Shown: one piece after another, positions 50,207 to 58,089 of the stretch
Numbering within the stretch: position 1 is the stretch's first letter
Layout: each line of letters starts with the position of its first letter
From: a virus
Virus record (IMG/VR): IMGVR_UViG_3300035438_000194
Location: 49,847 to 113,846 of that record
DNA length: 64,000 nt
Direction: 5' to 3' (one strand)
Translations under genes and position numbers: made by a program
The notes under the pieces: model-generated
Databases searched by the model: none
The model's input: only the letters and a program-made list of their open reading frames with translations
Told to the model about the DNA's origin: nothing

Positions 50207-50610
50207 TTACCCTTAGGTATTAATGTTAGTTGATACTTCTCCATGAATGTAAACCCAGCAACTTCTAATTGCTTCCCTAACTCATCTGAAAATCTGTTAA
50301 TAAAGAACGCCATAGCAATAGGATCTACATTCTTATTATCGTGCAAGACGTGATACATTTGATTCCAAGTTAATGCATTACCATAAGCAATACCGGTAAG
50401 TCCTTTTATCTTTTCTACAGTAGTCTCATCAAGAGCTAGATTTCTATACCCAGCTTCTTTGTACAACATAAGGATGTACGGTAAGTTTGCCTCAACGTCT
50501 GCAGAATCAATAAGATTCTTAACTACAACCATGTTCTCTTTATCTAGAGATGTTGCCATAGACAACAAGTTCTTATATGTTACTTCATCAAGTTTAAATA
50601 CTTCTCCCAT
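50203..50610 (-). CDS. Small protein carrying the paralogous module of genes 44770 and 45906
   Basis: A 135-aa protein. Residues ~6-55 (LDEVTYKNLLSM, DKENMVVV, NLPYILMLYKEAGY) line up with the module in the two large paralogues (IDRDAFDSIRTML and IDEDMYNALHSML), so it looks like a free-standing copy. The rest is helical. It overlaps the start of the VWA-like gene by four bases. All three family members flank the MoxR/VWA pair, suggesting a shared complex. Function unknown. Confidence 0.7.
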   Translation of the reverse strand: MGEVFKLDEVTYKNLLSMATSLDKENMVVVKNLIDSADVEANLPYILMLYKEAGYRNLALDETTVEKIKGLTGIAYGNALTWNQMYHVLHDNKNVDPIAMAFFINRFSDELGKQLEVAGFTFMEKYQLTLIPKGK

Positions 50611-50615
50611 TAGTC

Positions 50616-50738
50616 TTATTTTTTAAGTAATTCTTCAAGCTTATTTTCAAATTCATTTCTCATTTCATCTTCATCAAAGACTTTATTACCTGCATCATCT
50701 ATATAATAATAGATACCTACTGTTATTTGATCTTCCAT
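50616..50738 (-). CDS. Small acidic protein, 40 aa
   Basis: A 40-aa reading frame starting at the ATG at 50738, which overlaps the stop of the upstream gene by one base, and ending with TAA at 50616-50618. It begins MEDQITVGIYYYID and continues as an acidic, probably helical segment (DEDEMRNEFENKLEELL). It fills the only otherwise empty space between two genes of this operon, and its start is coupled to the previous stop. Too short for automated calling; function unknown. Confidence 0.6.
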   Translation of the reverse strand: MEDQITVGIYYYIDDAGNKVFDEDEMRNEFENKLEELLKK

Positions 50739-51079
50739 TAGTCTTCTATCTTTAAAGTTTTTAACATCCATATCGGAGGGTTATTCATATTAGTGATCCA
50801 CTCCTTTGCACTTGGTAGATAACCATTGCAATCTTCTTTTACATGCTGCTCGCCTACATAGCGAGTCATAACTTTCTTACCCTTAGAGTTAATGAAAAAG
50901 GGTCCGAAGACCCTCTCGCATTCAAAGATACCTTCACTGTGGTGCCTAAACAATCTATGCATACTGTGACCATACCACCCTTTAGTTTCATCGAACCAAT
51001 TATGAATATGGAGATATTCTTCAGGTTCACCGCCCCACTTCTTAGCAGAGCTTCTACAATGATCATATGGATGCGCCAT
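50738..51079 (-). CDS. DUF6915-like phage protein
   Basis: A 113-aa His-rich protein starting MAHPYDHC at 51079, where the ATG overlaps the upstream stop; an in-frame ATG at 51091 lies within that gene. Motifs KKWGGEPEEYLHIHNWFDE, RHHSEGIFECE and YVGEQHVKEDC are characteristic of a small phage/bacterial family annotated as DUF6915 (name from memory). Several conserved His and Glu could bind metal, but no activity is known. Placed next to a DUF6878-like gene. Confidence 0.7.
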   Translation of the reverse strand: MAHPYDHCRSSAKKWGGEPEEYLHIHNWFDETKGWYGHSMHRLFRHHSEGIFECERVFGPFFINSKGKKVMTRYVGEQHVKEDCNGYLPSAKEWITNMNNPPIWMLKTLKIED

Positions 51080-51438
51080 TATTCTCCCCAATCTATGTTT
51101 ACAAGATTAACAGAGCTATATGCATCAGCAAGTTCTCTTACATAACCATCAACATTTATTGTTGGCTCATCATCCTCAAAACTAATATGTACAGCACCGT
51201 AACCACCATCATTATTATACCAGTCGTATTCATAATGATCATGAAGTATGCGATAAGCTAGGTCTTGAAGATCGCCCTCAAACCTCTCATTAAGGTCACC
51301 TCCATCTAAATTATCTCCAAAAAATTCTACATCTTCTACCTGGCCAGAGTCTCCTCCGCCATCATATCTAATCTCTACATTTGTTACACCTGCATCTTTT
51401 AATGCTGTAAATAACGTTGCTAATTTTAAACTTGCCAT
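51079..51438 (-). CDS. DUF6878-like acidic protein
   Basis: A 119-aa very acidic protein. Features: IRYDGGGDSGQVEDVEF near residues 23-39, LAYRILHDHYEYDWYNNDGG (~79-98) and a final strand-rich region. This pattern matches a small family annotated as DUF6878 (name from memory), of unknown function, found in phages and mobile DNA. Its stop overlaps the next gene's start. The strong negative charge could suggest DNA mimicry, but Gly-Asp-Ser-Gly loops point rather to a folded beta protein. Confidence 0.65.
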   Translation of the reverse strand: MASLKLATLFTALKDAGVTNVEIRYDGGGDSGQVEDVEFFGDNLDGGDLNERFEGDLQDLAYRILHDHYEYDWYNNDGGYGAVHISFEDDEPTINVDGYVRELADAYSSVNLVNIDWGE

Positions 51439-51439
51439 A

Positions 51440-51859
51440 TTACTTTTGTTTATAGAACCTTCCCAGTATGTTTGCGTTTAACCAGAAGTCTTTCTCTAGT
51501 ACTTCACACATGAACTGGTACTTTACCTCTTGATAAGAAAGCTCAGTCTTAGAGTAGCATATCTTTAGGATAGTCCTTTTGATTTGTACCCCAGCCTTAT
51601 GAGCTGCCTTAAGTTTTTCATTACTACTATAGTAGTTCTGATATACAATTTTTCTTACGCGCTTGTAAGTCTTCTTACGTTTATCTGTAGACAATGCCTT
51701 CTTAGAAAGCTTTGTCTTAACATCCGCAAAGAAGTTCTTCTTGCCTATGTAGGACTTGCGTTCACCATCTAGGATAACATCCATCTGATATACAAATCCT
51801 ACAGCACCATCAGGAATCATATCCTCGGTGAATTCTTTTAATTGGTAGATCCAACTCAT
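51440..51859 (-). CDS. Putative phage nuclease of the YIGKK (GIY-YIG-like) family
   Basis: A 139-aa basic protein. VGFVYQMDVI followed by SYIGKKNF (~20-43) resembles the paired strands of GIY-YIG nucleases, and VYQNYYSSNEKL, then SYQEVKYQFMCEVL (with a Glu in the expected helix) and ANILGRFYK follow, as in a family of phage nuclease-like proteins. The catalytic assignment is uncertain because the G-I-Y element is altered to F-V-Y. It overlaps the primase stop by four bases. Confidence 0.6.
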   Translation of the reverse strand: MSWIYQLKEFTEDMIPDGAVGFVYQMDVILDGERKSYIGKKNFFADVKTKLSKKALSTDKRKKTYKRVRKIVYQNYYSSNEKLKAAHKAGVQIKRTILKICYSKTELSYQEVKYQFMCEVLEKDFWLNANILGRFYKQK

Positions 51860-52827
51860 TTCTTTAGTGCTTCTTTTAATAAAGGGTGTAATACTTTTCT
51901 TGTCTCAGGTATACCATAGTCTCTAACAGAATCAGATAGATCCTTAGACATTGGTAATATAACACCCGGTAAATCATACTCATCTTGATACTTCTGTGCG
52001 GCCTTAATACCAGCCTCATCATTATCAAACAGAGTACAGATTGCTTTATACTTCAACTTATACATTGACATAGCGCCATTAGGTATCAGAGTATTCTCAC
52101 TATCTGGAGCAACAACTTCAGTGTTGTAACCAAACTTAGTAAGACACATGGCATCCTTAAGAGAACTACATATAACAAGGTTAGGTACATTAAACTTCAA
52201 TTGATCAGTACCCTGAATATAATTCTTAACCTTGAAGAACTTATGCTCAGTAACCTTAGGTTGATACACCTTGTAGATAGTGCCATCAATCCTAGTATAA
52301 CCATAAAGATTAGGCCCAGATATAACAACTCTATCAGAGTTATCTTCCTTTACCATAGCATATGAATCAAGCGGTATAACATTAAAGTTTGACAGCGTAT
52401 CAGAATCAATACGGAACTGTGTCCAGAAATCTGCATCCTGTTTAGTCCAACCTCTTTTATTATACTCCCTTACTTGATACTTAGCTTGCTTCTTAAAATC
52501 TCTAAGGTCATCACTAAGTCTACCAGTAAGTATGAATTCATTATAATCACATAGTATCTTCTGAGCAGCTTGCCCAAAGTTCATATCATACATCATCATA
52601 ACAAGATCAACACCATTACCACCAGCACCAGTACTGAAGTCTTTGAATCTATACTTGTCATCTCTAACATAGATGCAGAAACTAGGAGTTCTTTCATCAG
52701 GTTTGAACAGAGATTTAATCTTCATGTCTTGACCAGTAAGTCTCTCAGATAACCTGCAGTAGAATTCAAATATCCAATAGCTTGGCACCTGTACAACATC
52801 ATCTAATAGTTGTTTAGTACTTATCAT
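51856..52827 (-). CDS. DnaG-like primase (TOPRIM), divergent
   Basis: About 323 aa from the ATG at 52827 (MISTKQLLDD). An upstream in-frame ATG at 52881 is rejected because the extra codons lie across a strong terminator hairpin. The N-terminal half has SLFKPDERTPSFCIYV and FKDFSTGAGGNGVDLVMMM, the catalytic N-subdomain pattern of DnaG-type primases. The TOPRIM half has VICSSLKDAM where the usual acidic E-G-E-K-D-A would be, then an intact DNDEAG (~267-272). No zinc-finger cysteines precede the core. It would make primers for the phage polymerase, possibly with the DnaB-like helicase. Confidence 0.8.
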   Translation of the reverse strand: MISTKQLLDDVVQVPSYWIFEFYCRLSERLTGQDMKIKSLFKPDERTPSFCIYVRDDKYRFKDFSTGAGGNGVDLVMMMYDMNFGQAAQKILCDYNEFILTGRLSDDLRDFKKQAKYQVREYNKRGWTKQDADFWTQFRIDSDTLSNFNVIPLDSYAMVKEDNSDRVVISGPNLYGYTRIDGTIYKVYQPKVTEHKFFKVKNYIQGTDQLKFNVPNLVICSSLKDAMCLTKFGYNTEVVAPDSENTLIPNGAMSMYKLKYKAICTLFDNDEAGIKAAQKYQDEYDLPGVILPMSKDLSDSVRDYGIPETRKVLHPLLKEALKK

Positions 52828-52846
52828 AATCAAAAGTTTAGGGATG

Positions 52847-52871
52847 AAAAAGGGGAGTAAATGTACTCCCC
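52847..52871 (-). terminator. Strong intrinsic terminator between the SSB-like and primase genes
   Basis: On the - strand GGGGAGTA, loop CATT and TACTCCCC form a perfect eight-base-pair stem followed by TTTTT. It lies 22 bases after the SSB-like gene (ends 52894) and ahead of the primase start at 52827. It would reduce read-through from the abundant ssDNA-binding protein message to the primase. Confidence 0.85.
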
Positions 52872-52893
52872 TCTCCATCAATAATCAAACTTA

Positions 52894-53577
52894 TTATAAC
52901 TCAAAATCAGAACCCACTGAAGATGAAGTAGTTACGTTTGAATCACCAAATGATTGAACCGGTTCTACTTTCTTTCTTCTAATGTGTTGCTCCTCATCAA
53001 AGGTTACAACTTGACTTGGTTTAACTCCAGCTGCCTCATATGCATAAGACCCTCTAGAAGTTCTTGGGAAATACAAATCAAAGTTTGTATAACCTTGCTT
53101 GTTGGTATACTCACTACCTGCAATACAGCAGTATAGTTGTTTACCAGCAAACGGTTTGTCACTAGCAAACTGTGCAAACAAACTCTCCATAGTATCATGG
53201 TTGTTGTTCTGTGCTAGCAACCAGTCATTGCAACCAAATGCTTTACACAATGTTTGCAATGCTCTTAGCAACTCAACGTCACGCTTTACAGCAACACCAG
53301 ACTTAGTAGTGCCATCAGAGAATGCATACTGTGATAACTTAACAGAAGCTACCTGACCTTTATGGCGTCCCAAAGACTCATCATCTTTGTTAACCCAGAA
53401 ACCTTCAAAGGTCTCACCCATATCAGGACCCTCTACACCAAGAACTACATTGATAGCATCCTTGTTGTAAGGTGGAACTTCTAGTTTAACTGTATTAACG
53501 GTTACAGTATGATTACCTGGTTGTAGAACTTTGGGTACTCCTGACCCTTCGCCTGGGATGTTAATTGTGCTTATCAT
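52894..53577 (-). CDS. Putative single-stranded DNA-binding protein
   Basis: A 227-aa protein. The N-terminal 160 residues look like OB-type beta structure (HTVTVNTVKLEV, INVVLGVEGPD, KQLYCCIAGSEY, FDLYFPR). The C-terminal ~45 residues are Ser/Thr-rich and end in an acidic, aromatic tip (GSDFEL) like the protein-interaction tails of SSBs. It lies between the Sak4-like ATPase and the primase, and is followed by a strong terminator, consistent with high expression. SSB identity is inferred from architecture and place. Confidence 0.65.
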   Translation of the reverse strand: MISTINIPGEGSGVPKVLQPGNHTVTVNTVKLEVPPYNKDAINVVLGVEGPDMGETFEGFWVNKDDESLGRHKGQVASVKLSQYAFSDGTTKSGVAVKRDVELLRALQTLCKAFGCNDWLLAQNNNHDTMESLFAQFASDKPFAGKQLYCCIAGSEYTNKQGYTNFDLYFPRTSRGSYAYEAAGVKPSQVVTFDEEQHIRRKKVEPVQSFGDSNVTTSSSVGSDFEL

Positions 53578-53590
53578 TTTTTCTTAAAGG

Positions 53591-54334
53591 TTAGTCAATA
53601 TAAATTTTATTCCAGTGAGTTTGTACCTCACCCTTCTCGTCCATTTCAGAGAGAACAATCTCTTGGTTACTCAAGTGCTTAGGTCTTGCACCGCATGCGA
53701 TGTCATCACTAGTCTTGAAGCTCAAGATATTCTTCTTTCCTTTTCTGTATAAGTATCCAATAGAGTCAGAGTTTGACGCAGTAATTCTTTTCAGCTTACC
53801 CGTCAAGTCTAAGTCTAGTGAATTAAAATCAGATCCATTCTTCTCAAGAACGGTATCTTTCACGTGTCCTACCAGTATTATTCTAGGTGCCCACGTTTGA
53901 ATGTAAGCTACAACTTTAGTAAATGCTTCTCTAAGATACTGATAACCAGCACCGTTAGGTAGCCCTATGATTGTACCGTACTTAAGCTTACCATCAGTTG
54001 GCCAGTTCTTACCCATAGGGGTCTTCATGTACAACTCTTCAGCATAAGGGATACACATCTCTTCTAATGCAGTGATGGTATCTACAGCTACATAATCATA
54101 AGGATTGCCAGCATCTTTAATAGCTTTACCTACAGCCTTGATATCAGCAATTGAGTTTGCTTCAACCTTCATTGCCTCTAGATACTTAGAACCTTGCTCA
54201 AGGTCTAGTATCAAACAGTTATCAAGCTGTGATAATAGTGTAGTCTTGCCAGTCTTTGGCTTTGAAAAGATAATCAGGTTCCGAGGACTCAGTGCCTCAG
54301 CTGGAACCTTACCAGTAGGAAGTTTAATCTCCAT
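53591..54334 (-). CDS. Sak4-like RecA-fold ATPase
   Basis: A 247-aa protein with Walker A SKPKTGKTT (24-32), Walker B YVAVDT (~81-86) and a C-terminal RecA-like core, the size and layout of phage Sak4-type single-strand annealing ATPases (AAA_24 group). The segment LILDLEQGSKYLEAM after Walker A is typical. Sak4 proteins promote annealing and recombination together with an SSB, and the SSB-like gene is 13 bases downstream. Confident on the ATPase; the recombination role is from family knowledge. Confidence 0.85.
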   Translation of the reverse strand: MEIKLPTGKVPAEALSPRNLIIFSKPKTGKTTLLSQLDNCLILDLEQGSKYLEAMKVEANSIADIKAVGKAIKDAGNPYDYVAVDTITALEEMCIPYAEELYMKTPMGKNWPTDGKLKYGTIIGLPNGAGYQYLREAFTKVVAYIQTWAPRIILVGHVKDTVLEKNGSDFNSLDLDLTGKLKRITASNSDSIGYLYRKGKKNILSFKTSDDIACGARPKHLSNQEIVLSEMDEKGEVQTHWNKIYID

Positions 54335-54336
54335 TT

Positions 54337-54870
54337 TTATTTAAGTAAATTATTTAACCATTCTTTCTTACTAACCGGAGACTTTGATAGGATTGCTAAC
54401 AAGTCTCTGATAGTCATGTCACTAATAGGTGCGTCATCATCACCAGTTAAGAATCCTTCTTCAAAGATATCTTTCTGTTGAACAACTTCACTCTTCTTAG
54501 GAGCATTAACTTTAATAAGTTCCTTCACAGGGATTAAGTATCTAGGTTGTACATCGTTAGTACATTCATACTCATCCTCCCAGTGTGGGTTAAATCTCCA
54601 TTTCCATAGAGTTCTTTCTGGATCTTCTGCTTCATACTCTCTACTTACAAATTCTGTGTAGATATCATACCCTCGTTTCAATTCACTAGGAAAGAAACTT
54701 ACATACAATTCATCTTTACCTTTAGGTCTGTAAGACATCTTAGGAAAGAACAATGCGCTGCTTACACCGAGTGCATCAAACAATGGTTGTTGATGATCTC
54801 TTAGATCTCCAATGCGTTGCTTTCTTTCTTCAGTTGTCATAGCCCCAGGCGGGTTTGTGCTTATTGCCAT
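54337..54870 (-). CDS. Hypothetical replication-block protein, 177 aa
   Basis: Not recognised. The N-terminal half contains a helical segment (TEERKQRIGDLRDHQQ) and beta-like strands (DELYVSFFP). The middle is Trp-rich (WKWRFNPHWEDEY). The C-terminal half is acidic and ends in a helix pair (MTIRDLLAILSK, KKEWLNNLL). Two bases separate it from the Sak4-like gene and three from the helicase gene, so it is tightly coupled to both and could be a helicase or recombination accessory factor. No signal peptide or membrane segment. Confidence 0.7.
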   Translation of the reverse strand: MAISTNPPGAMTTEERKQRIGDLRDHQQPLFDALGVSSALFFPKMSYRPKGKDELYVSFFPSELKRGYDIYTEFVSREYEAEDPERTLWKWRFNPHWEDEYECTNDVQPRYLIPVKELIKVNAPKKSEVVQQKDIFEEGFLTGDDDAPISDMTIRDLLAILSKSPVSKKEWLNNLLK

Positions 54871-54873
54871 AAC

Positions 54874-55863
54874 TTATACTTTAGATCTTTTTTCTTGTTG
54901 CGGTGGAGTGGGCATCTCCGCTATGCGCATCCGAGCAAACTCTGCTCTGAAGAAACTCATGCGGTTATCACCATTCCTACACTTTAAAAAGTGTAATACT
55001 AAAACTTTATCATCCTCTATTAAGTATCTATCAGGACCATACAGTTTAATCTTCTGTTTACCTGGTCTGTTAATACCAATGAGGGTGTCTGCGTGTTGAA
55101 GCAAGGCATCTGACCCAAAGATATCAGACTCCAGTATGTAGTTACCATACTTACCGTCTTCATTTCTTTCAGGATTATCAATACCTCTGTTCAATTGTGT
55201 CAGGATGATGAAGGCTATAGGATACTTACGCTTAAGTTCCGTGATAGCTTCTCCTAAATTGTACAGAGTATCAAACTTGTCCTTTTCAAATGGGGCTTTC
55301 TTCAACAACAAAGAGTGATCTAAGGTTACAATTGTTTTGGTGTACTCATAATCTCCTGACTCGTTAGTGATCATGTTATGCTGCATATAATCAACAATAA
55401 CTTCTCTTAACTCGTTTACGGTGATAGGTTCTTCAACAATATCAATTGCTAACTTAACTCTCTCTTTAGCGTGATCATAACAAATCTGAAGGTCTTCGGT
55501 TGTTAACTTACCATCTGCACTACAGAGATACTTATAGGACTTGCCAAGTACACTACTATATTCTCTTATTGCAGAGGTACGTGCTAGCATTTCAAACTGA
55601 AACTCTAACACACGAAAACTCTCAGTGGGGTTAAGCTTGAATGCTTCTCTTACTATCTGATCTTTAATAAGAGTTTTCCCGCTACCAGGTCTTCCACCTA
55701 TAACAGTCATGGAGTGCCATTCCAGACCGTCAGTTGTAGCATCATTAAACTTATCCCAAGGTGTCTTAATACTTTTAATACTCCCCTCCATCCTACCTTT
55801 TAGGTAATGTAAGGAGTCAGCAAAGCCTTCCTTCTGATTTTTCCAGAGGTGTTGTTTAGACAT
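54874..55863 (-). CDS. DnaB-like replicative helicase
   Basis: A 329-aa SF4 helicase core without the DnaB N-terminal domain. Walker A IGGRPGSGKT (55-64), a Walker B-type strand TKTIVTLDHS (~171-180), then FIILTQLNRGID (~218-229) with the conserved Gln/Asn helicase motif, and a late LHFLKCRNGD like the H4 region. It would unwind DNA at the phage fork. It belongs to the same transcript as Sak4, SSB and primase genes. Confidence 0.9.
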   Translation of the reverse strand: MSKQHLWKNQKEGFADSLHYLKGRMEGSIKSIKTPWDKFNDATTDGLEWHSMTVIGGRPGSGKTLIKDQIVREAFKLNPTESFRVLEFQFEMLARTSAIREYSSVLGKSYKYLCSADGKLTTEDLQICYDHAKERVKLAIDIVEEPITVNELREVIVDYMQHNMITNESGDYEYTKTIVTLDHSLLLKKAPFEKDKFDTLYNLGEAITELKRKYPIAFIILTQLNRGIDNPERNEDGKYGNYILESDIFGSDALLQHADTLIGINRPGKQKIKLYGPDRYLIEDDKVLVLHFLKCRNGDNRMSFFRAEFARMRIAEMPTPPQQEKRSKV

Positions 55864-55875
55864 AAAATGTGGGGA

Positions 55876-56073
55876 TTATTCTTCTACAGATTGGATCTGC
55901 TTGACTACAAATGTATAAGATTTGTATGCAAAAACCAAGAGAAATTCAATAAAAATATATTCAATTAAACTAACTGGTACAATTAAATTATCAATCAAAG
56001 TCCAGCATACTATACTCATAATTACTGATGCTAAGACCATTAGCATTATCTTCTCAAACTTTCTTTGCGTCAT
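55876..56073 (-). CDS. Small membrane protein with two predicted segments
   Basis: A 65-aa protein with hydrophobic stretches at ~9-30 (IMLMVLASVIMSIVCWTLI) and ~35-53 (SLIEYIFIEFLLVFAY), with a basic N-terminus. It overlaps the upstream gene by four bases (ATGA). Phages often place such proteins beside replication genes; here it could anchor replication complexes or alter the envelope, but nothing proves either. Confidence 0.65.
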   Translation of the reverse strand: MTQRKFEKIMLMVLASVIMSIVCWTLIDNLIVPVSLIEYIFIEFLLVFAYKSYTFVVKQIQSVEE

Positions 56074-56639
56074 ACTACTTTATCAGAAAAATGTGGAGCA
56101 TCCTCTAGATCCTCACCGTTAATAATTATCTCACAGTAATTAGCAAGCTCTGAGTCCCAGGACTTATCAGTGTTCTGCTTGCGTATAAAGTACTGCGAGT
56201 TCTTCATATACATATAGTTAGCCTTCTCATAGGTGTCCACATAGTATAGAGTTGCACGTAGTATGGTATCCCAATCATACGTATAATTCTTATGGAACCA
56301 CTTGAAGGACTCTTCTATGTTCTTTCTATTCACTCTAGCAGGTTTACCACTAGGCAACTTACCCTTTGGAAAGATCATAAGGAACTTCATTATGTTATCT
56401 TCCGCAGTGTCTACAGTTGCAGCCATACCTCCGCCAGGTAAATTGCTAATAACTTCAGTACCATTTGTAGTCAACTCATACTTAGCAGTTAACAGATCAG
56501 CATTGATCAGTAACCGTAGCTCAGTATGCACATTGATACCTACATGCTGAGTCTTACGCTTGTTAGCGATGGACCACAGTATATACAAGCTGTTAGGAGT
56601 AAGTTCCTTTGCTTCTAGGTATTCAAATAGCTTTATCAT
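56070..56639 (-). CDS. Putative replication protein with helical DNA-binding features
   Basis: A 189-aa protein. The N-terminal 65 residues (TPNSLYILWSIANK, LRLLINADLLTAKYELTTNG) look like a winged-helix domain. The C-terminal half (RKNIEESFKWFHKNYTYDW, then ILRATLYYVD, YMKNSQYFI) resembles small replication-initiation or helicase-loader type proteins. I do not recognise the exact family. It overlaps both neighbours by four bases and stands between the DnaB-like helicase and a DnaA domain IV-like gene, which fits a loader or initiator, as inference. Confidence 0.65.
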   Translation of the reverse strand: MIKLFEYLEAKELTPNSLYILWSIANKRKTQHVGINVHTELRLLINADLLTAKYELTTNGTEVISNLPGGGMAATVDTAEDNIMKFLMIFPKGKLPSGKPARVNRKNIEESFKWFHKNYTYDWDTILRATLYYVDTYEKANYMYMKNSQYFIRKQNTDKSWDSELANYCEIIINGEDLEDAPHFSDKVV

Positions 56640-57157
56640 AGTGCGTCAATTGGATCTAAAGATACAAATGATTTAGAGAAGTTTCTCTTCTGCATCTCCG
56701 CCATAAGGTTACTCCATATAGGTAATACAGCTTTGTCTTTGATCTCCAATGCGGTACGAGCTTTCTTTACACCATGTAACATGGTAGCATGATGAGTAAC
56801 TTTTCCTCCATGTATATCATTAAGAACTCTCACCATATGTGAATAACTTAAACCAAGCTCATGACCTATCAGATAGCAACAGTGTCTTATTATAATCACT
56901 TGTGCACCACGATAACTCATATTCTTTGTGAAAGGTTTATCATCAGGATAAAGTTCCTCAGCTAGATCAATCACAACTTGAAAGTTATCTATACCAGGTA
57001 TAATAGAATGAGAATTACCTATGTACTTATCATATTTGTTTAGATCTTTCTGAATACTGTTAAAGAACTTAGAAATAACTAGGTTCAAATCATAGTTGAG
57101 CTGGGCCAAATCTTGCTTGATATTCCCTCTCAGCTTCATAACGTCTTTCTCTGCCAT
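56636..57157 (-). CDS. Protein with DnaA domain IV-like DNA-binding region
   Basis: A 173-aa protein. Residues ~83-135 resemble the C-terminal DNA-binding domain of DnaA: an AQVIIIRHCCYLIGHELG helix pair, then YSHMVRVLNDIHGG, then THHATMLHGVKKAR, equivalent to the DHSTV-x-x-A signature helix. There is no ATPase domain; the N-terminal ~70 residues are helical and unrelated. Such a protein could recognise an origin or host DnaA boxes. The start at 57157 overlaps the next upstream gene by 68 bases; an in-frame ATG at 57139 is an alternative. Confidence 0.65.
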   Translation of the reverse strand: MAEKDVMKLRGNIKQDLAQLNYDLNLVISKFFNSIQKDLNKYDKYIGNSHSIIPGIDNFQVVIDLAEELYPDDKPFTKNMSYRGAQVIIIRHCCYLIGHELGLSYSHMVRVLNDIHGGKVTHHATMLHGVKKARTALEIKDKAVLPIWSNLMAEMQKRNFSKSFVSLDPIDAL

Positions 57158-57389
57158 ACTTTGTGTAATCTATTGGTTCTAAATGATAAAACTTACCAGT
57201 GTTGGTACACTTGGATACATCTGCCACAATATGCTTAGCTCTCTCAAGCTCAATACCGTGTTCAGATAGAGCATCATATAGACATTTGTTTTTAATATTT
57301 GTTCCTTCTATTTGAAACTCTACCTCACCAAACTTTGGATCCAGTACGAGTTTAACTTTAATTCTACCAGGATATTCTTTGTTTACCAT
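57090..57389 (-). CDS. Hypothetical protein, 99 aa
   Basis: A 99-aa protein with beta-like N-terminal half (RIKVKLVLDPKFGEVEFQIEG in alternating pattern) and a helical, Arg/Tyr/Glu-rich C-terminal half (GRERRYEAEREYQARF). Unknown function. Its start lies 26 bases inside the UDG gene and its end overlaps the next gene, so all three are compacted. The charged C-terminus overlaps in sequence with the N-terminus of the DnaA domain IV-like gene. Confidence 0.65.
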   Translation of the reverse strand: MVNKEYPGRIKVKLVLDPKFGEVEFQIEGTNIKNKCLYDALSEHGIELERAKHIVADVSKCTNTGKFYHLEPIDYTKYGRERRYEAEREYQARFGPAQL

Positions 57390-58068
57390 CTTGCTCTAGG
57401 TATTTATTAATCTTGTTCCATACATCTTCACAGTCCCACTCATCAAGGTTACCATAAGCTGCACTAGCAGGGTGTGATACCATGATCTTATAGTTGTTAT
57501 CAGGTACTAGATCAGCAAAGTCCTGAGCCTTCTTGCCCATAAACACGTAGATCAATCCCGGTTTCTCCCATATAAGACTATCAATTACTTGTGCAGTAAA
57601 TGATCTCCATAGCATCTGATGGCTACTCGGTTTATTAATAGTAGTAGTTAAGGCTGTGTTCAATAGAAGTATACCTTGATCTGCCCAACAGGTTAGATCT
57701 TTCTCTCCTATATAACCAGGTACCGCAGTCTTCTTAATAGAATCCTGTATGTACGCTAGAGACTTCTGAATAGTACCTTTACTACAACTAAATGCTAAGC
57801 CATCAGCTTGTCCGATAACAGGGTAAGGATCTTGCCCTAGTAGTACTACACGAGTGTTATCATATGGACACGCAATGAATGCATTGAACACATCTTTAAT
57901 CTGTGGAGTAAACCGTTTGTTATCTTGAGCCTCCTTGAGTAGGGTGTTTAAGATTTTGGTCATGTCATTACTTACCAAGAAAGTCTTAAGCTTATCAGCC
58001 CATCCGCTTTCTTTTAACTTATCATACAATTTGTCTTGGACTTCTTGTATATTTACTTTATCTAACAT
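57364..58068 (-). CDS. ung: Uracil-DNA glycosylase (family 1-like)
   Basis: A 234-aa protein with the Ung water-activating motif GQDPYP (G78-P83), ADGLAFSCSKG (~88-98) for uracil recognition, ILLLNTALT before the middle, and HPASAAYG (~200) for the DNA-intercalation loop where Ung usually has HPSPLS. It removes uracil from DNA. Presence in the phage suggests that its own DNA lacks uracil and that repair or destruction of uracil-containing DNA is useful. UDG is a common member of crAss-like replication blocks. A host-type promoter for the opposite strand overlaps its first codons. Confidence 0.9.
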   Translation of the reverse strand: MLDKVNIQEVQDKLYDKLKESGWADKLKTFLVSNDMTKILNTLLKEAQDNKRFTPQIKDVFNAFIACPYDNTRVVLLGQDPYPVIGQADGLAFSCSKGTIQKSLAYIQDSIKKTAVPGYIGEKDLTCWADQGILLLNTALTTTINKPSSHQMLWRSFTAQVIDSLIWEKPGLIYVFMGKKAQDFADLVPDNNYKIMVSHPASAAYGNLDEWDCEDVWNKINKYLEQDGKQRISW

Positions 58069-58075
58069 AGCTTTG
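58045..58075 (+). promoter_or_regulatory. Bacteroidota-type promoter (TTG - 20 bp - TAGCTTTG)
   Basis: TTG at 58045-58047 and TAGCTTTG at 58068-58075 match the -33 and -7 elements of the Bacteroidota primary sigma factor, with the standard 20-base spacer. The predicted start is about 58081, nine bases before the ATG of the single + gene in this block. The only clean match to both elements that I found in a non-overlapping leader. Confidence 0.75.
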
Positions 58076-58089
58076 TTAAAATTATTATT

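Noticed and set aside
52828-52881. Longer primase start at 52881
   Set aside because: The additional codons span a perfect intrinsic terminator and encode a sequence unlike any primase N-terminus.
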